From Panopea generosa (Eukaryota; Mollusca; Bivalvia; Adapedonta; Hiatellidae): 64,000 nucleotides of DNA. Of this stretch, positions 46,801 to 57,670 are shown in pieces. Position 1 is the first letter of the stretch. Each line of letters opens with the position of its first letter. The notes under the pieces were generated by a model, which had not been told where the DNA came from, did no database searches, and worked only from the letters and a program-made list of their open reading frames with translations. The stretch lies in contig CM055912.1 of NCBI GenBank assembly GCA_029582155.1, positions 1,674,001 through 1,738,000 on the forward strand, in the 5' to 3' direction. A program made the translations under genes and the position numbers.

Positions 46801-47560
46801 TGTCGCACAATAAATTCCAACATTTACGATGTCATATATAATATTGGTAGCTGTCTGTATTGACAAAATTATACAATTATACAAGTTTAATTGATTAAAA
46901 CCAAACATGTATGCTGACAACGGATCCACGGCTGGTATTTATAGTAATTAGTTAATTGCCGAGTGATTTTAAATATGCTGAGAATATTACCGTACCCCGC
47001 GAAACCGCTACTGCCTTTTTTTGCATTGAACTGAATAGTTGGGCGCGCTCAGTGATGAGCATGGGTGGTGGGATTGTCAACTTGGCTAGATCAAATATAG
47101 AAACAAAAGCAAATAGCTGCATGTAAAGCCCCTACAAAAAACTATACTGAACCGTGAACGGAACAACCAATCCGCCACATTTGTATTTCCATATTTGTCA
47201 AATTGTTGATAATCGTTATTCAATTTTTACACAACATTAAACATTACAAGGTTAAAAGGTTATTATAAACTTGAATTTAAATGTTTGGGATTTTAAAAAA
47301 CAAATCTTGTTGGTAGAGTCCAGAAATTATATAGAGATCGAAGGAAATGCAACTGATTGATATTTTGTGAAGGCTCGCCTAATAATGTTCTACAAAATAA
47401 TCCACCATGTAGTAGCATCCCTGAGCACCTCAAACTGTATATACTGCATCACGAACATTTTTAAAACATGGTGCTGGCAAAAAATCTTCATAAATGAAGG
47501 AGTGTTGTATTTTGAAGAAGAGTATTCACACAAAATATTACAATATCTCGTTTTCATTTG
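46801..47560. other. Intronic AT-rich sequence
   Basis: Nothing recognised apart from several short AT-driven frames. Confidence 0.4.
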
Positions 47561-47565
47561 TTACC

Positions 47566-47727
47566 AACCCAAAGACCTTCACCTCTACCCCCTGCCATCC
47601 CCGCCCTTTTTTTTTTGTTTTGTTTTTTTAAACATTATTTTGTATTAAATCAAATACTCTGCCCTTTTTCAACTTTGTTACTGACCCCAAGACCCTCACC
47701 CCTATCACCACCCCCCCACCCATTTTT
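47566..47727 (+). repeat. Short tandem leader of a family A copy
   Basis: ACCAACCCAAAGACC...CACC(T/C)CTACC and AATCAAATACTCTGCCCTTT occur in succession, then CTGACCCCAAGACCCTCACC again. The same leader is seen at 54795-54880 before another copy-like stretch, so it travels with the family A/B sequence. Confidence 0.6.
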
Positions 47728-48146
47728 ATGCCCCCCAAAAAATGTTTTGGGTGGCATATAGTAATCACAGCGTCCTTCCGTCCGGTATTTCTTTTCCAGC
47801 CTGTAACTTTGTCATGCATAGATGGATTTTGTTGATACTTTCAACAAATGATCAACAGAACATGACGACGTGTCGCGAGTAAGACCTGCACCCGTACCTC
47901 AAAGGTCAAGGTGACAATTTGAGTTTGTTTGACAACACTTTGAATTTGTGAGATTTCATTTTTGGCCTGTAATTTTGTCAGGCATAGATGAATTTTAATG
48001 ATACTTGCTACAAATGATCAACATAACATCATGACATATTGGGGGGCATGTGACATTTTTTGTTTATTTTTTTTTAAAATATTTTGTATTATATCGAATA
48101 CTCGAATATATATCGTATTATATCGAATACATTTCAACTTTGTCAC

Positions 48147-48552
48147 CAGAAGTGCTTATGTGATGGCGCATTGTCCGTCCGTCTTCTGTCATCTGTTAGC
48201 AGCACTTTCTCTGAAACGACTAGCCCAATTATACTGAAACTTCACATGGATATTTCTGTTGCATAGGAGACTATACAGAAGATTTTTTTTTTCGATCTGA
48301 AATTCAAGATGGCCACCAGTACTAAAAATAGTCCAAAACTTAAAAAATCTCATGAACGGCCTAACAGATTTTCAAAATGTTTATGTAATAATGATGATCA
48401 ACTATAATTTTGTTGGATTTGTTCAAATGGTGTCCCTAGGGTTAAAAAATGACCCGTCCCGATGTTTCTATTGCCTAGGAGAATTTCAAAAAGTGCTATG
48501 GCCACTATGAGTCAGTAGAGCGTCCTCGGGCCCTCTTGGGCCTCTTGTTTTA
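48147..48552 (+). mobile_element. Family B element, well-preserved copy
   Basis: Order: AGAAGTGCTTATGTGATGGC, TTAGCAGCACTTTCTCTGAA, GAAACTTCACATGGATATTT, ATTCAAGATGGCCACCAGTA, ACAGATTTTCAAAATG, GGTGTCCCTAGGGTTAAAAA, AGTAGAGCGTCCTCGGGCCC, then TCTTGGGCCTCTTGTTT. The end folds as GGGCC..GGCCC. It has no ORF. It is inserted in the family A copy. Confidence 0.7.
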
Positions 48553-49528
48553 AAAAATGTTTTATTTTTTCAGTAATTGATTTTTTTAAACTAATCACCA
48601 TCTTGTTTAAAAAGTTTCATCACTGACTTTGACCTACTTATAGATTTTAAAAAGACGAGCCTCTGCACCTGCTTGTGGTGCTCTTGTTATAAATACTTGC
48701 TACAAATGATCAACTTACATGACATGTGGTGCGTAACATCCATACTCCCAACTTCAAAGGTAAAGGTCACAATTTAACTTTGAAGACACTTTTAGTCTGC
48801 TTGAGATTTCGTGTCTGGTCTGTTACTTTGACATTTATGGATAAATTTCAAAAACACTTAGCTCATTTCACCATCATAACATGACGACGTGTCATGCGTA
48901 AGACCCACACTCGTACCTTAAAGGTCAAGGTCACACTTTGAGTTTGACAACAGTTAGTCTGTGTGAGATTTTGTGTCTGGCCTGTAACTCTGTCATGCAT
49001 AGATTGATTTTTATAAATACTTGCTAAAAATGATTTACATAATATGGCGACATGTCACACTTAACACCCAGTCTCCCACTTCAAAGGTCAACACTTTGAG
49101 ATTTCATGTCTAGCCTGCAACTTTGTCACCTATGGATAAATTTCAAAAATGCTTGACTGAGTTGATCATCATGACATGATGAATTGTCGCGTGTATGACT
49201 CAGAACCTTTCCTAATCTTAAATATGGCTATAAACAAACTTTTCAAGCATATCATGCTTATATATATCACTGATCTCGTATTGCCAAAAGAATATATATT
49301 TAAACATACCAAAATGATATATTGAAAAGGGATTTCCTAACTATGTGCCTAGGTTAGATTGAAATAGATTTTCTGCATAAAATTGCGACATATTTTGTAA
49401 CGTATTAAATGAGTTACTTGATTTCATTTTGATTTCACTTTGATCATTCATACAGTTTACACGTAGTAAACATTGTTCCACATCTTAGAAATTGTCCGAA
49501 TGACATCAAACAGTATTTAAATGCTGTT

Positions 49529-49816
49529 AGCCGGGCCCGATTAGCTCAGTCGGTTACGCGTCTGACTAACAATCCAGCAGTTGTGAGTTGGAATCCCCCG
49601 CCCGGCAACAGTCTCCGTGATGATTGATATACAACATTGTGTCTCATTATCATTCATCTCTCACCACCGATTCAAGTGGGAAAGTTATCAGTTACTTGCG
49701 GAGATGGGTTGTGCTCGAGTACTGGTTAATCCCAGGAAACAGTGGTTAGGTTAACTGATCGTCTGTTAGCCCTCTATGGCATAAAATGACGCTAAATATT
49801 CAATCAATCAATCAAT
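49529..49816 (+). mobile_element. Full-length tRNA-derived SINE with 11-bp TSD
   Basis: The head CCGATTAGCTCAGTCGGTTA and TGAGTTGGAATCCC (B-box-like) is followed by a body with TGTCTCATTATCATTCATCT, AAAGTTATCAGTTACTTGCG, CGAGTACTGGTTAATCCC and GATCGTCTGTTAGCCC. It ends in a CAAT-repeat tail. The anticodon-loop position reads CTAACAA, Val-like. Direct repeats TAAATGCTGTT flank it at 49518-49528 and 49817-49827. It is the reference copy for 35376 and 42290. Confidence 0.9.
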
Positions 49817-50412
49817 TAAATGCTGTTTAATTTTAGAATGAGGATTTTGTTTCACGTTTACCACTCCAATTTGTCACGTTTTAGTTGATTTGACATACCA
49901 AACCATTAGGATTTTATTTATTGTGATAATGAGATGCTGTTTATCCACTTTAATATTTTTTTATTTTTAAGACACTTATACTGTTTTTTCCTGATATATT
50001 CCCTTTTAAGGTCAAGGTCACACTTTCAGTTTGTTTAATATTTTGTGTGGTCTGTAACTTTGTCTTTAACTTGGCTCAATTGATCAAACTGACAAGACGA
50101 TGTGTCACACATAAGACCCAGACCCGTACCTCAAAGGCCAAGGTCACACTTTTTGTTTGTTCAATAACAATTGGAGTCCGAGATTTCAAGTTCAGTTTGT
50201 AACTTTATCATACATGGATGGATTTCATAAACACTTAGCTCTATTTATCAAATTGATCAACATGACATGACAAAGTGTCGCATTAAGACCCAGAACCTTA
50301 CCTCAGAGGTCAAGGTCACACTTTCAGTTTATTTGATATTTCATTTCTGGTCAGTAACTTTGTTATACATGAAGGGATTTCATAAACACTTAGCTCAATT
50401 TAACAAATTAGT

Positions 50413-51477
50413 TTTTCCTTACACAAATGCAGCTGCCTGCAACTCCTAATTTCTGGTCAAATTCGTAGTTGACAACGTTAAATGATATTGTTTTAAGACT
50501 AGTAATTGAAAAAAAAAATGGAGTTGAGGCAAAAAAATAACTCCAAATTGTACTTTGATTTGGGTTAGAACATGTTTTTCCTTTGCATGCAGAGATTTTT
50601 GTTCTCACTCCGTCAGAGTATGTGATCTTGATCATCTAAATATTTTCATTACTTAAAGTACAAATATTATGCAAACTGCTGTATAAGAAGCTTGAAAAAA
50701 CTGGTTCTTGTCTTTACTATAGCTTGTCAGGTACAAACCATAATAACTGGAAACCAGTTTATCTGACGGTTTCCTGTTAAGTGAAAATACAGTAATGTTT
50801 GAATACGCATTGTATTAACAATGTTATGTGTTAAAGGCAAATATTTTGAGTAACGGGTGCGCTTAAAAACAAAATTGTTTGTGTTTTCCATGAATTTATT
50901 TGAGTGAAATACGCAAATATGCAGCTTATCTGGAGCACTGCCCCTCCATAAAAGTAAAAATATAGGTGTGGGAGTGGGAAGGCATTGACCAAAATACAGA
51001 AAATATGAGTTAAGTCTGATGTTTCTATCATCATAATATCAGAAAGTTTAACCAATGAAAAACATAGGGGGCAGAGTCAGCTGGCCAATTCTTTCTTGGG
51101 GAAGAAAATAGTCGCAGATTCTTCATCCACCCTTCATAAAAGTAAAAATATATAGGTAGAATGAGGGATCATTAATAATATAGAAAAAAGAGTTACCGGT
51201 AGTCTAAAGTTTTGATCATAAAAGCTGAGTTTAACCAAACAAAATTCAAAGGTAAAAATCAGTTAGCAAAGCAGATATTTCAATGAACTGTTTTTGCAAA
51301 AAGATTAAAATAGATGTTGAAATTTTTTTAAACCATATAAATTTTAAAAATAAATATAGGGACCAGAATCAATCTGCCACTTAATATTTAAAAAGTATGA
51401 GGTGGTGGAGAAATCAGCTCAGTAATTGACATGATGTCTGACTTCTGTACGGAACCTGAACCTAATAGATAATAAAA
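50413..51477. other. Intronic AT-rich sequence
   Basis: A pair of related ~100-bp segments with CCCCTCCATAAAAGTAAAAA / ACCCTTCATAAAAGTAAAAA (50940 and 51130) suggests an old duplication. No gene. Confidence 0.4.
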
Positions 51478-51786
51478 TAACATTCTTCAATTATTGTCAA
51501 TGACAATTGCCTGTGCATAATGTAGTAAATTATTATTTCAACTATCAGGTGGGTGCACGGATATTTCCAGAAATGTGAAGCTATGTTTACAAAGATAAAT
51601 GTAAATATTGCGCAATAATTTTTTTGCATCCCGCAATTAATTATTGTCAATATTTTGATTAGTGTTAATTTAATATCTCAGGCCAATTAGTATACAAGCA
51701 CTATTTTATGTGCATAACATATATATAGAAAGTCTCCATTTGCAGATTTTCTTTTGTGTGTAATTTGCCAATATACTCCCTTTAAG
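51478..51786 (+). repeat. Dispersed ~290-bp repeat, copy 2
   Basis: Aligns with the reverse complement of 41-335 (see that entry). It adjoins the family B array on its right. Confidence 0.6.
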
Positions 51787-53655
51787 TTTGTTTAGCTGAT
51801 CTGAGCAAAACTCAGGAATAGCTATAAATGTGATCTACCGGTACCTTTGTCAGTCACCTGTTGTCCGTCATCCGCCCATCCGTCATTAACTTTTTCTTCA
51901 AACGACTTTTTCTCTGAAACCATGTGACAGATTTTCACAAATGAGTTACTAAGTTTGTCAATCCATGACCCTAGGGTCAAAATTAGTCCCGCCCTAGATA
52001 TGTCAGTTTAACATATATGGAAATTTACATTTAAAAATCTTTTTCCCAAGAACCATACAATCAAATTTGTTCATATTTTGTATGACTAGGAGTTTCAAAT
52101 TTGTTCAAATAATGGGGCAAGGATCGATCGATTGGAGCCCAATAAGAATTCTGTTTTACTGATCTATTTTAGGCAATAAATTCAATTATCTTTATGTCTG
52201 GAGCATTGCTTAAACATAACAGTTGAGACTGGGTCCTTTAAAGGTGATTTGATATATAAATAAGGGACCAGCAGGGGTCCAAAAGGGATAAAATTTTAAA
52301 AATCTTCTCCAAAAAAGCAAGGCCTGGAGCTTTGATATTTTGCATGTATTATCATCTAATGAGTTGCTATCAAGTTAGTTCAAACCATGACTCTAGTGTC
52401 AAAATTGGCCCCACCCCGGGGACATAGGAAATTTACATTTAAAAATCTTCAAAAGAACCGTCCAATCAAATTGGTTGATATTTGGTATAAGTGATCCCAC
52501 TGACTAATAGTTTCAAATTTGTTTAAATAAAAGGGCTAGGCTCAATTGGGGCCAAGTAGGGGGACTTATTTTCACATAGGAATACTATGGGAAACGGAAA
52601 ATTCTGCTTTTTTTTTTTTTTATCTATTTTAGGTATTATTTCAACTATCTTCATGTCTGCAGCATTGCTTAGACATAACAGTTGAGACAGGGTCGTTTAT
52701 TGGGAACCAGCAGGGGCCCAAAAAAGGATAAAATTATGAAATTTCAAAAATCTTAAAAACTGATAAACCATATATATTAATATTTGGCTTAAATGTTCCC
52801 TATGAGTAGGGGTTTCAAAGTTGTTCAAATAAAGGGGTTAGGATAAACTGGTGTCTTGTAAGCGGATTTTTACATAGGAATACAAGGGAAAAACAGATAA
52901 TTCTGTTTTTCTCATCTATTTTATGTATTATTTCATTTATATTGAGGTCTGGAACATTTTTTTGTCATAACAGTTGAGACAGGATACTTTAAAGGGGATT
53001 TAATATCCATAAGGGGTCAGCAGGGGCCCAAAAAGTGTTAAAACGGTGATTATTAAAAAAAAAATCTTGTTTATTACCTCCCTTCATTTATTTTTTTTTT
53101 ATTAAAAAAATCTTCCTCTTAAGAAGTGTCAAGCCAAATTTGTTCATATTTTGTATAAATGATCCTTATGTATAGGAGTTTCATGTTTATTTAAATGAAG
53201 GGGCTAGGATCTATCATGGTCCAGTAATAGGACTTTGATTTTTACATAGGATTACTATAGAAAAACAGTCAAAGAATTCTTATCAGTTACTTTAGAAATT
53301 ATTTAATCATTCTGAGGTCTGGAGTATTGTTTAGTCATTACAGCTGAGCCTGATACATTTAACCCATTACTTCATAAAGACGCCTTTGGACACTTCTAAT
53401 ATTGAAAGCATTTATTCACCAAGTATCAGCAATGAGTGAATTATGTTTATATTAACTGACAGAGTGGAAAACAGTGCAGGAAGTGTTCAGATTGCTCGTT
53501 ACGAGCAATCTGAACTCTTCCTGCACTGTTTTCAAAGGCCTTCTGTGATTGGTGCGGTAAACGCGTATCTATGGAGTAAAGGGTTAAAAGGCTTTTAATA
53601 TCTACGAAGGGCCATGAGGGACCCAAAAAGGGATGAAATGGTGATTAGTCTTGTT
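51787..53655 (+). repeat. Family B-related tandem array, ~450-500-bp units
   Basis: At least four diverged units, each with TTTCAAATTTGTTCAAAT, GGGGCTAGGATC, TTTTACATAGGAATACTATG, GAAAACAGAAAATTCTG, ATTGCTTAGACATAACAG, TTGAGACAGGGTCCTTTAAA and CAGCAGGGGCCCAAAAAGGG. The first unit carries a family B-like start (GTCAGTCACCTGTTGTCCGT, TTTTTCTCTGAAACCATG). A MITE is inserted at 53359-53587. Confidence 0.7.
53359..53587. mobile_element. piggyBac-type MITE with TTAA target site
   Basis: The ends are TTAACCCATTACTTCATAAA and TATGGAGTAAAGGGTTAA, inverted repeats opening CCC next to TTAA on both sides, the piggyBac signature. The centre (53467-53533) is a near-perfect 33-bp hairpin beginning GAAAACAGTGCAGGAAG. 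The related unit at 52985 (GATACTTTAAAGGGGATTTA) shows the uninterrupted TTTAA site, and removing the element leaves one TTAA. No transposase. Confidence 0.85.
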
Positions 53656-53661
53656 TAAGAA

Positions 53662-53890
53662 TCCTTCATGGCCAAGTGGTCTAAGGCGCTGTCTCAAGAT
53701 CACTAACCTCTCACCGCTAAGGTCAAAGGTTTGAGTCCTGCTCGCTCAAAAAACTTAATGTGAGAAAGTTTCTACTCAGTCTGACTGAGTCTGAGGTCTT
53801 CCTCCACCAGTAAAACTGGATATGCCATATATAACCTGAAATGAGTTGAAAATGGCGTTAAAACTCCATTCAAAATTTTTTTTTTTGAAA
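53662..53890 (+). mobile_element. SINE from a class II (Leu/Ser-type) tRNA
   Basis: TCCTTCATGGCCAAGTGGTC, TAAGGCGCTGTCTCAAGATC, ACCTCTCACCGCTAAGGTC (variable arm) and GGTTTGAGTCCTGCTC (B-box) are followed by the family body (AATGTGAGAAAGTTT, AAACTGGATATGCCATATAT). The tail is GGCGTTAAAACTCC with a T run. Confidence 0.75.
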
Positions 53891-53929
53891 TAGTATAACC
53901 TCGCTTTATTTATATTTTTTTATAGCCAA

Positions 53930-54446
53930 AGGCCAGCAGGGCTTACATCATGGTAAACTGTCATTTGACCACAAATGCCCTGCCATAGGGTTTATAAGCA
54001 CATTTTGAGCGAAATATTTTCTCTTAAAGTTAAAGGCCTAGACATTTTACATGTAACATTGCATGGGGGTCCCCTAAAAGATTTGTTGAAGTTGGGTCCC
54101 TGGGGTCAAATTTGGGATTGCTACAGAGCTCACTGTTTACATAGCGTTATATAGGGAAAATGTTGTAGACGTTAAAGAACAGTGTTTTTTTTCATTGAAT
54201 ATTAACCAAACTTGCACAGCAGTTATATACCCACAAGATCTCAGACGAGTTTTTGGAACATGCGTCATTCGCCTGAAAATGCCCTGCCACATGGCTTTTA
54301 AGCACATTTTAAGCGAAATTTTAAAAAAATATTTTCTCTGACAGTTCAAGACCTAGTCCTTAGATATTTTACATGTAGCATTGCATTGAGGTTCTGTAAA
54401 GCATCATTCTGTTGCCAGTAGAGCGTTCAGGTCCTCTTGGGCCTTT
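53930..54446 (+). mobile_element. Family B-like element with internal duplication
   Basis: It opens TAGCCAAAGGCCAGCAGGGC. It holds two copies of an AAATGCCCTGCCA(T/C)A(G/T)GG...AAGCACATTTTGAGCGAAAT block (53985 and 54282) and ends CAGTAGAGCGTTCAGGTCCT then CTTGGGCC. Confidence 0.65.
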
Positions 54447-54489
54447 TTTTTTTTTTATTGTTTCTGTTCAATAAGTTAATGTATATTTT

Positions 54490-54666
54490 TTTCCCCCCCC
54501 CAAAAAAACATTTTAGGGTGGCATATAGTAATCGCAGTGTCCTTCCGTCTGTCCGTCCGTCCTTCCATCCAATATATATCGTGTCCTGCCTGTATCTTTG
54601 TCATGCATAGATGGATTTTATAAATACTTGCTACAAATGATCAACATAACATGACAATGACATGTG
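54490..54666 (+). mobile_element. Family A element, 5' fragment
   Basis: CCCCCCCCAAAAAAACATTT..GGGTGGCATATAGTAATC, CAGTGTCCTTCCGTC, TGTCATGCATAGATGGATTT and TACTTGCTACAAATGATCAA form one and a part units. It stops at the decayed MITE that follows. Confidence 0.7.
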
Positions 54667-54806
54667 CTCGTAACAAGCAATCAAACAGGTTCTGCACTGT
54701 TTACTGCACTCTGTCAGAATACATAGGTAAAATGCATCTATTCATGGAAATTGACTATGTGTGGCTTTTGAGTTTGGAAGACATGCATTTGGAGTAAAGG
54801 CTTAAA
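54667..54806. mobile_element. Decayed right half of the piggyBac-type MITE
   Basis: CTCGTAACAAGCAATC, GTTCTGCACTGTTT, ACTCTGTCAGAATACATAGG and a terminal GCATTTGGAGTAAAGGCTTAA resemble the hairpin and end of 53359-53587. The left end is missing. Confidence 0.5.
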
Positions 54807-56570
54807 TCAAATACTCTGCCCCATTTCAACTGTTACCCAACCCAAAGACCCTCACCCCTACCCGCCTCGGCCCCCCCCCCCCATTTTTTTATTTTTTTTT
54901 TTATTTTGTTTGGTATTAAATCAAATATCTGTCCCATTTCGACTTTGTTACCGACCGACGGAAACAAAAAAACTGAAACTTCACATGATGATTCTATTTC
55001 ATAGGAAACTATACTGAAGATTTTTTTTTTCGATCTGAAATTCAAGGTGGCCGCTGTTACTAAAACTAAAAATAGTCCAAAACTTAAAAAATCTTCTTCT
55101 CATGAACAGCCCAACAGATTTTCAAAATGTTTATGTAGTAATGATGACCAACTATAGTTTTGTTAGATTTGTTCAAATGGTGTTCCTAGGGTTAAATATG
55201 ACCCAGCCCGGAGGGTTCAATTAGGGGACACATGTCATTAAAATATTTTTTTATTCTTTTTTTTTTAAAATGGAAATGATTTTGCCTATATCTTCACAGA
55301 AGTATTGTTTGGTGAATGAGGTTCAGATTTGTAAAAATGACTGGGTTCCACTGTCTTAAGGGGTCAGGAGGGGCCCAAAAAGGGTATAAATTGGGAATTA
55401 CTAAATTGGTTTTCTTAAGAACCGGTATGTCAGATTTATTCTTATTTTGCATAAATTATCCCTATGTGTAGGGGTTTGATTGCAGATAAGAATTTAGGGG
55501 CTAAAATTTATAGGGGCCCTGTAAGGGGACTTAGAATTTAACATAGGGATACTATGGGAAAACAGAAAATTCTCTTTTTTTCATCTGTTCTTAAAGAACT
55601 AGGCCAATTAATCTGAAACTTTACATAGGTGTTTCTATTGCATAGGAGACTATACTGAAGATTTTTTTTTCAATCTGAAATTCAAGATGGCCGCCATTAC
55701 TAAAAATAGTCCAAAACTTAAAAAATCTTCTTCTCATGAACGGCCCAACAGATTTTCAAAATGTTTATGTAGTAATGATGACCAACTATAGTTCTGTTAG
55801 ATTTGTCAAATGGTGTCCCTAGGGTTAAAAATGACCTTGCCCCGAGAGTTCAATTAGGGGACACATTTCAATATAATATTTTTTTTTTATTTTTTTTTTA
55901 AATGGAAATAATTTTGCCTATATCTTCACTAAAGCATTGTTAGGTAAAGGAGGTAAAGATTTGTAAAAATGACTGGGTTCCTATGTCTTAAGGGGTCAGG
56001 AGGGGCCCCAAAAGGGTACACATTGGGAATTAGTCAAGTTGTTTTCTTAAGAACTGATATGCCAGATTTGTACATATTTGATATAAATTATCCCTAAGTG
56101 TACGGGTTTGATTAAAGATAAGAATTTAGGGGCTAAAATATATAGGGGCCCTGTAAAGGGACTTAGAATTTTACATAGGGATACTGTGGGAAAACAGAAA
56201 ATTCTCTTTTTTTTCATTTATTCTGAAACTACTAGGCCAATTAAACTGAAACTTTACATGAATGTTTCTATTGCATAGGAGACTATACAAAAGATTTATT
56301 TTTTCTATCTAAAATTCAAGATGGCCACCGATACTAAAAATAGTCCAAAACTTAAAAAATCTTTTTCTCATGAACGGTACAACAGATTTTCAAAATGTTT
56401 ATGTAATAATGATGATCAACTATAGTTTTGTTAGATTTGTTCAAATGGTGTCCCTAGAGTTAAAAATGACTCCACCCCGATGTTCTATTGCATAGTAGAA
56501 TTTCAAAAAGTGCTATGGCCACTATGAGTCAGTAGAGCGTCCTCAGGCCCTCTTGGGCCTCTTGTTTTAA
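54807..56570 (+). mobile_element. Three to four tandem family B copies
   Basis: ATTCAAG(A/G)TGGCC(G/A)CC recurs at 55041, 55681 and 56317. Each is followed by AAAATAGTCCAAAACTTAAA, GATTTTCAAAATGTTTATGT and GGTGTCCCTAGGGTTAAA. The longer units add GGGGTCAGGAGGGGCCCA and GACTTAGAATTTTACATAGG. The last ends AGTAGAGCGTCCTCAGGCCC then TCTTGGGCCTCTTGTTT at about 56569. The unit spacing is ~640 bp. Confidence 0.75.
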
Positions 56571-56810
56571 ACTAATCACCATCATGTTTAAAAAAAATAC
56601 ATCACTGGCTTTGACGTTCATAATAGATTTGGAAAAAAGATGAGCGTCTTTGACCGCTTGCAGTGCTCTTGTTTAACTTTATTACCCCCAACCGCTCAAC
56701 ACACATACACAAAACTCAGTCAGTTTATCACAGGAAAGGCTATTTTAAACTCATAAAACCATTTTCTTATGATTTATAAGGTGTTTATATATTTTTCTTT
56801 CTCTTTTCAG
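56571..56810 (+). promoter_or_regulatory. 3' end of intron with strong splice acceptor
   Basis: A long pyrimidine tract (TATTTTTCTTTCTCTTTTCAG, shown in part) ends at 56810. The phase after it matches exon 1. Confidence 0.6.
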
Positions 56811-57260
56811 TCTGCAGGCCATCCGACCATGACCGAACACCAGCCCCCAGCAGCTGCCGTTCCATCCGTGGACGTCTTGATGGCCGATCATGTGCTTCCC
56901 GCACCTGTGCCTGTCGTCGTGCCTACCGTGCCTGGCTCCGTTTGTGTGTCTGTTGTGCCTGTGCCTGCGCCCGTGGCCGAGCCTGCACCCGGGCCCGCAC
57001 CAGTGCCCGTGCTCGTGCCTCTGGATGAGCCTGCTGCCGTGCTCGCGCTTGTGTCCGTGGACGAGCCTGCACCCGTCCCCGTGCTCGGTCCAGGAGACCA
57101 TACCCCGGTATGTGTTGCTCCGCCTAGACGTTCCGGTAGGATCTCTAGGCCGCCCGTTAGGTACACGGATGTACGTACGGTTAGGAGAGTCGTGGTTGCG
57201 GTGCCACAGGTTCGGCGTTCGGGTAGGGAGCGTCGTTGTCCGGATCGGCTGTCTTACTAG
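56811..57260 (+). CDS. Exon 2: Pro/Val/Ala-rich protein with two C-terminal RRSGR motifs
   Basis: Exon 2 adds residues 30-178, ending in TAG at 57258-57260. It is a sharp GC-rich island in AT-rich DNA with Val/Pro codons GTG and CCT/CCC, which supports real coding. Residues 59-125 are a low-complexity run of VPVPAPV-type sequence with spaced acidic DEP pairs. Residues 135-149 (RRSGRISRPPVRYTD) and 164-178 (RRSGRERRCPDRLSY) are two copies of a basic R-R-S-G-R-x3-x-P-x-R-x-x-Y motif, the type seen near the ends of retroelement polyproteins and in some chromatin proteins. A domesticated element tail or nucleic-acid-binding tail is possible. If exon 1 is not used, Met36 (MTEHQPP) could start. An internal CCG|GTATGT donor at 57107 would remove both motifs. 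A second donor (CGAA|GTAAGT, 57271) lies just past the stop. GC-rich frames on the other strand here are shadows. Confidence 0.6.
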   Translation, partial: SAGHPTMTEHQPPAAAVPSVDVLMADHVLPAPVPVVVPTVPGSVCVSVVPVPAPVAEPAPGPAPVPVLVPLDEPAAVLALVSVDEPAPVPVLGPGDHTPVCVAPPRRSGRISRPPVRYTDVRTVRRVVVAVPQVRRSGRERRCPDRLSY

Positions 57261-57271
57261 CCATTTTCGAA

Positions 57272-57670
57272 GTAAGTGAAAAAAATTTCACAAAACTGAA
57301 GCTCTCTGTTTTAGATGTTTTAAGAGTTTAAATTTAGTAAGTCAATTTAAGGTCATGTTTAAGTAGATGTTTTCCCGTGTTTAATGGTAGGATACTCTCT
57401 TCATGTTTTTTTTTTCAAGTACGACTAGGAAACTGATAGAATAATTTTCTAAGACTTAATTAGAATTGTGTTTAATCCTAGTTTGCTGCGAGTCAATTTC
57501 CCAAACAAAGCAGGGCAAAGATACTGAAGAATTTACTCTATTCTTCTTTGTGGACACGTGTTTTTCTGCTTTACAAGATTTAACTGTTTTTTTGCAATAA
57601 TCATTCAATAGGAGCAGATCACTTTAATGTTTTTCTTGCTTCAAGGATTACGAACATGTCCTGTCTTCAG
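57272..57670 (+). other. Probable 3' UTR or intron after exon 2
   Basis: Starts at the GAA|GTAAGT donor at 57271/57272 and ends at an acceptor-like CCTGTCTTCAG (57670). No repeat family seen. Confidence 0.4.

Larger units (their letters stand above)
47728..50412 (+). mobile_element. Family A element, plus copy with internal insertions
   Basis: It starts ATGCCCCCCAAAAAATG..GGGTGGCATATAGTAATC and runs through the same unit series as 7745-9139. The series is broken twice: 48050-48685 (a family B element) and about 49225-50005 (unique AT-rich DNA carrying a SINE). It resumes at TAAGGTCAAGGTCACACTTT (50009) at exactly the point where it stopped (CTTAAATAT). The 3' end with CCAGTGACATT is missing. 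Confidence 0.75.
44453..56810 (+). other. Predicted 12.4-kb intron
   Basis: Bounded by GAG|GTAAGT and TTTTTCTTTCTCTTTTCAG|T. It contains a MITE, a CpG-rich promoter-like patch, a family A copy, several family B copies, two SINEs and a piggyBac-type MITE. All lie in noncoding sequence, which fits an intron tolerant of insertions. Confidence 0.5.

Noticed and set aside
56751-57166. Minus-strand frames rich in His/Gly/Arg and Gly/Thr over the GC-rich island
   Set aside because: They are shadows of exon 2: the plus frame has splice sites in phase and a sensible end; these have none.
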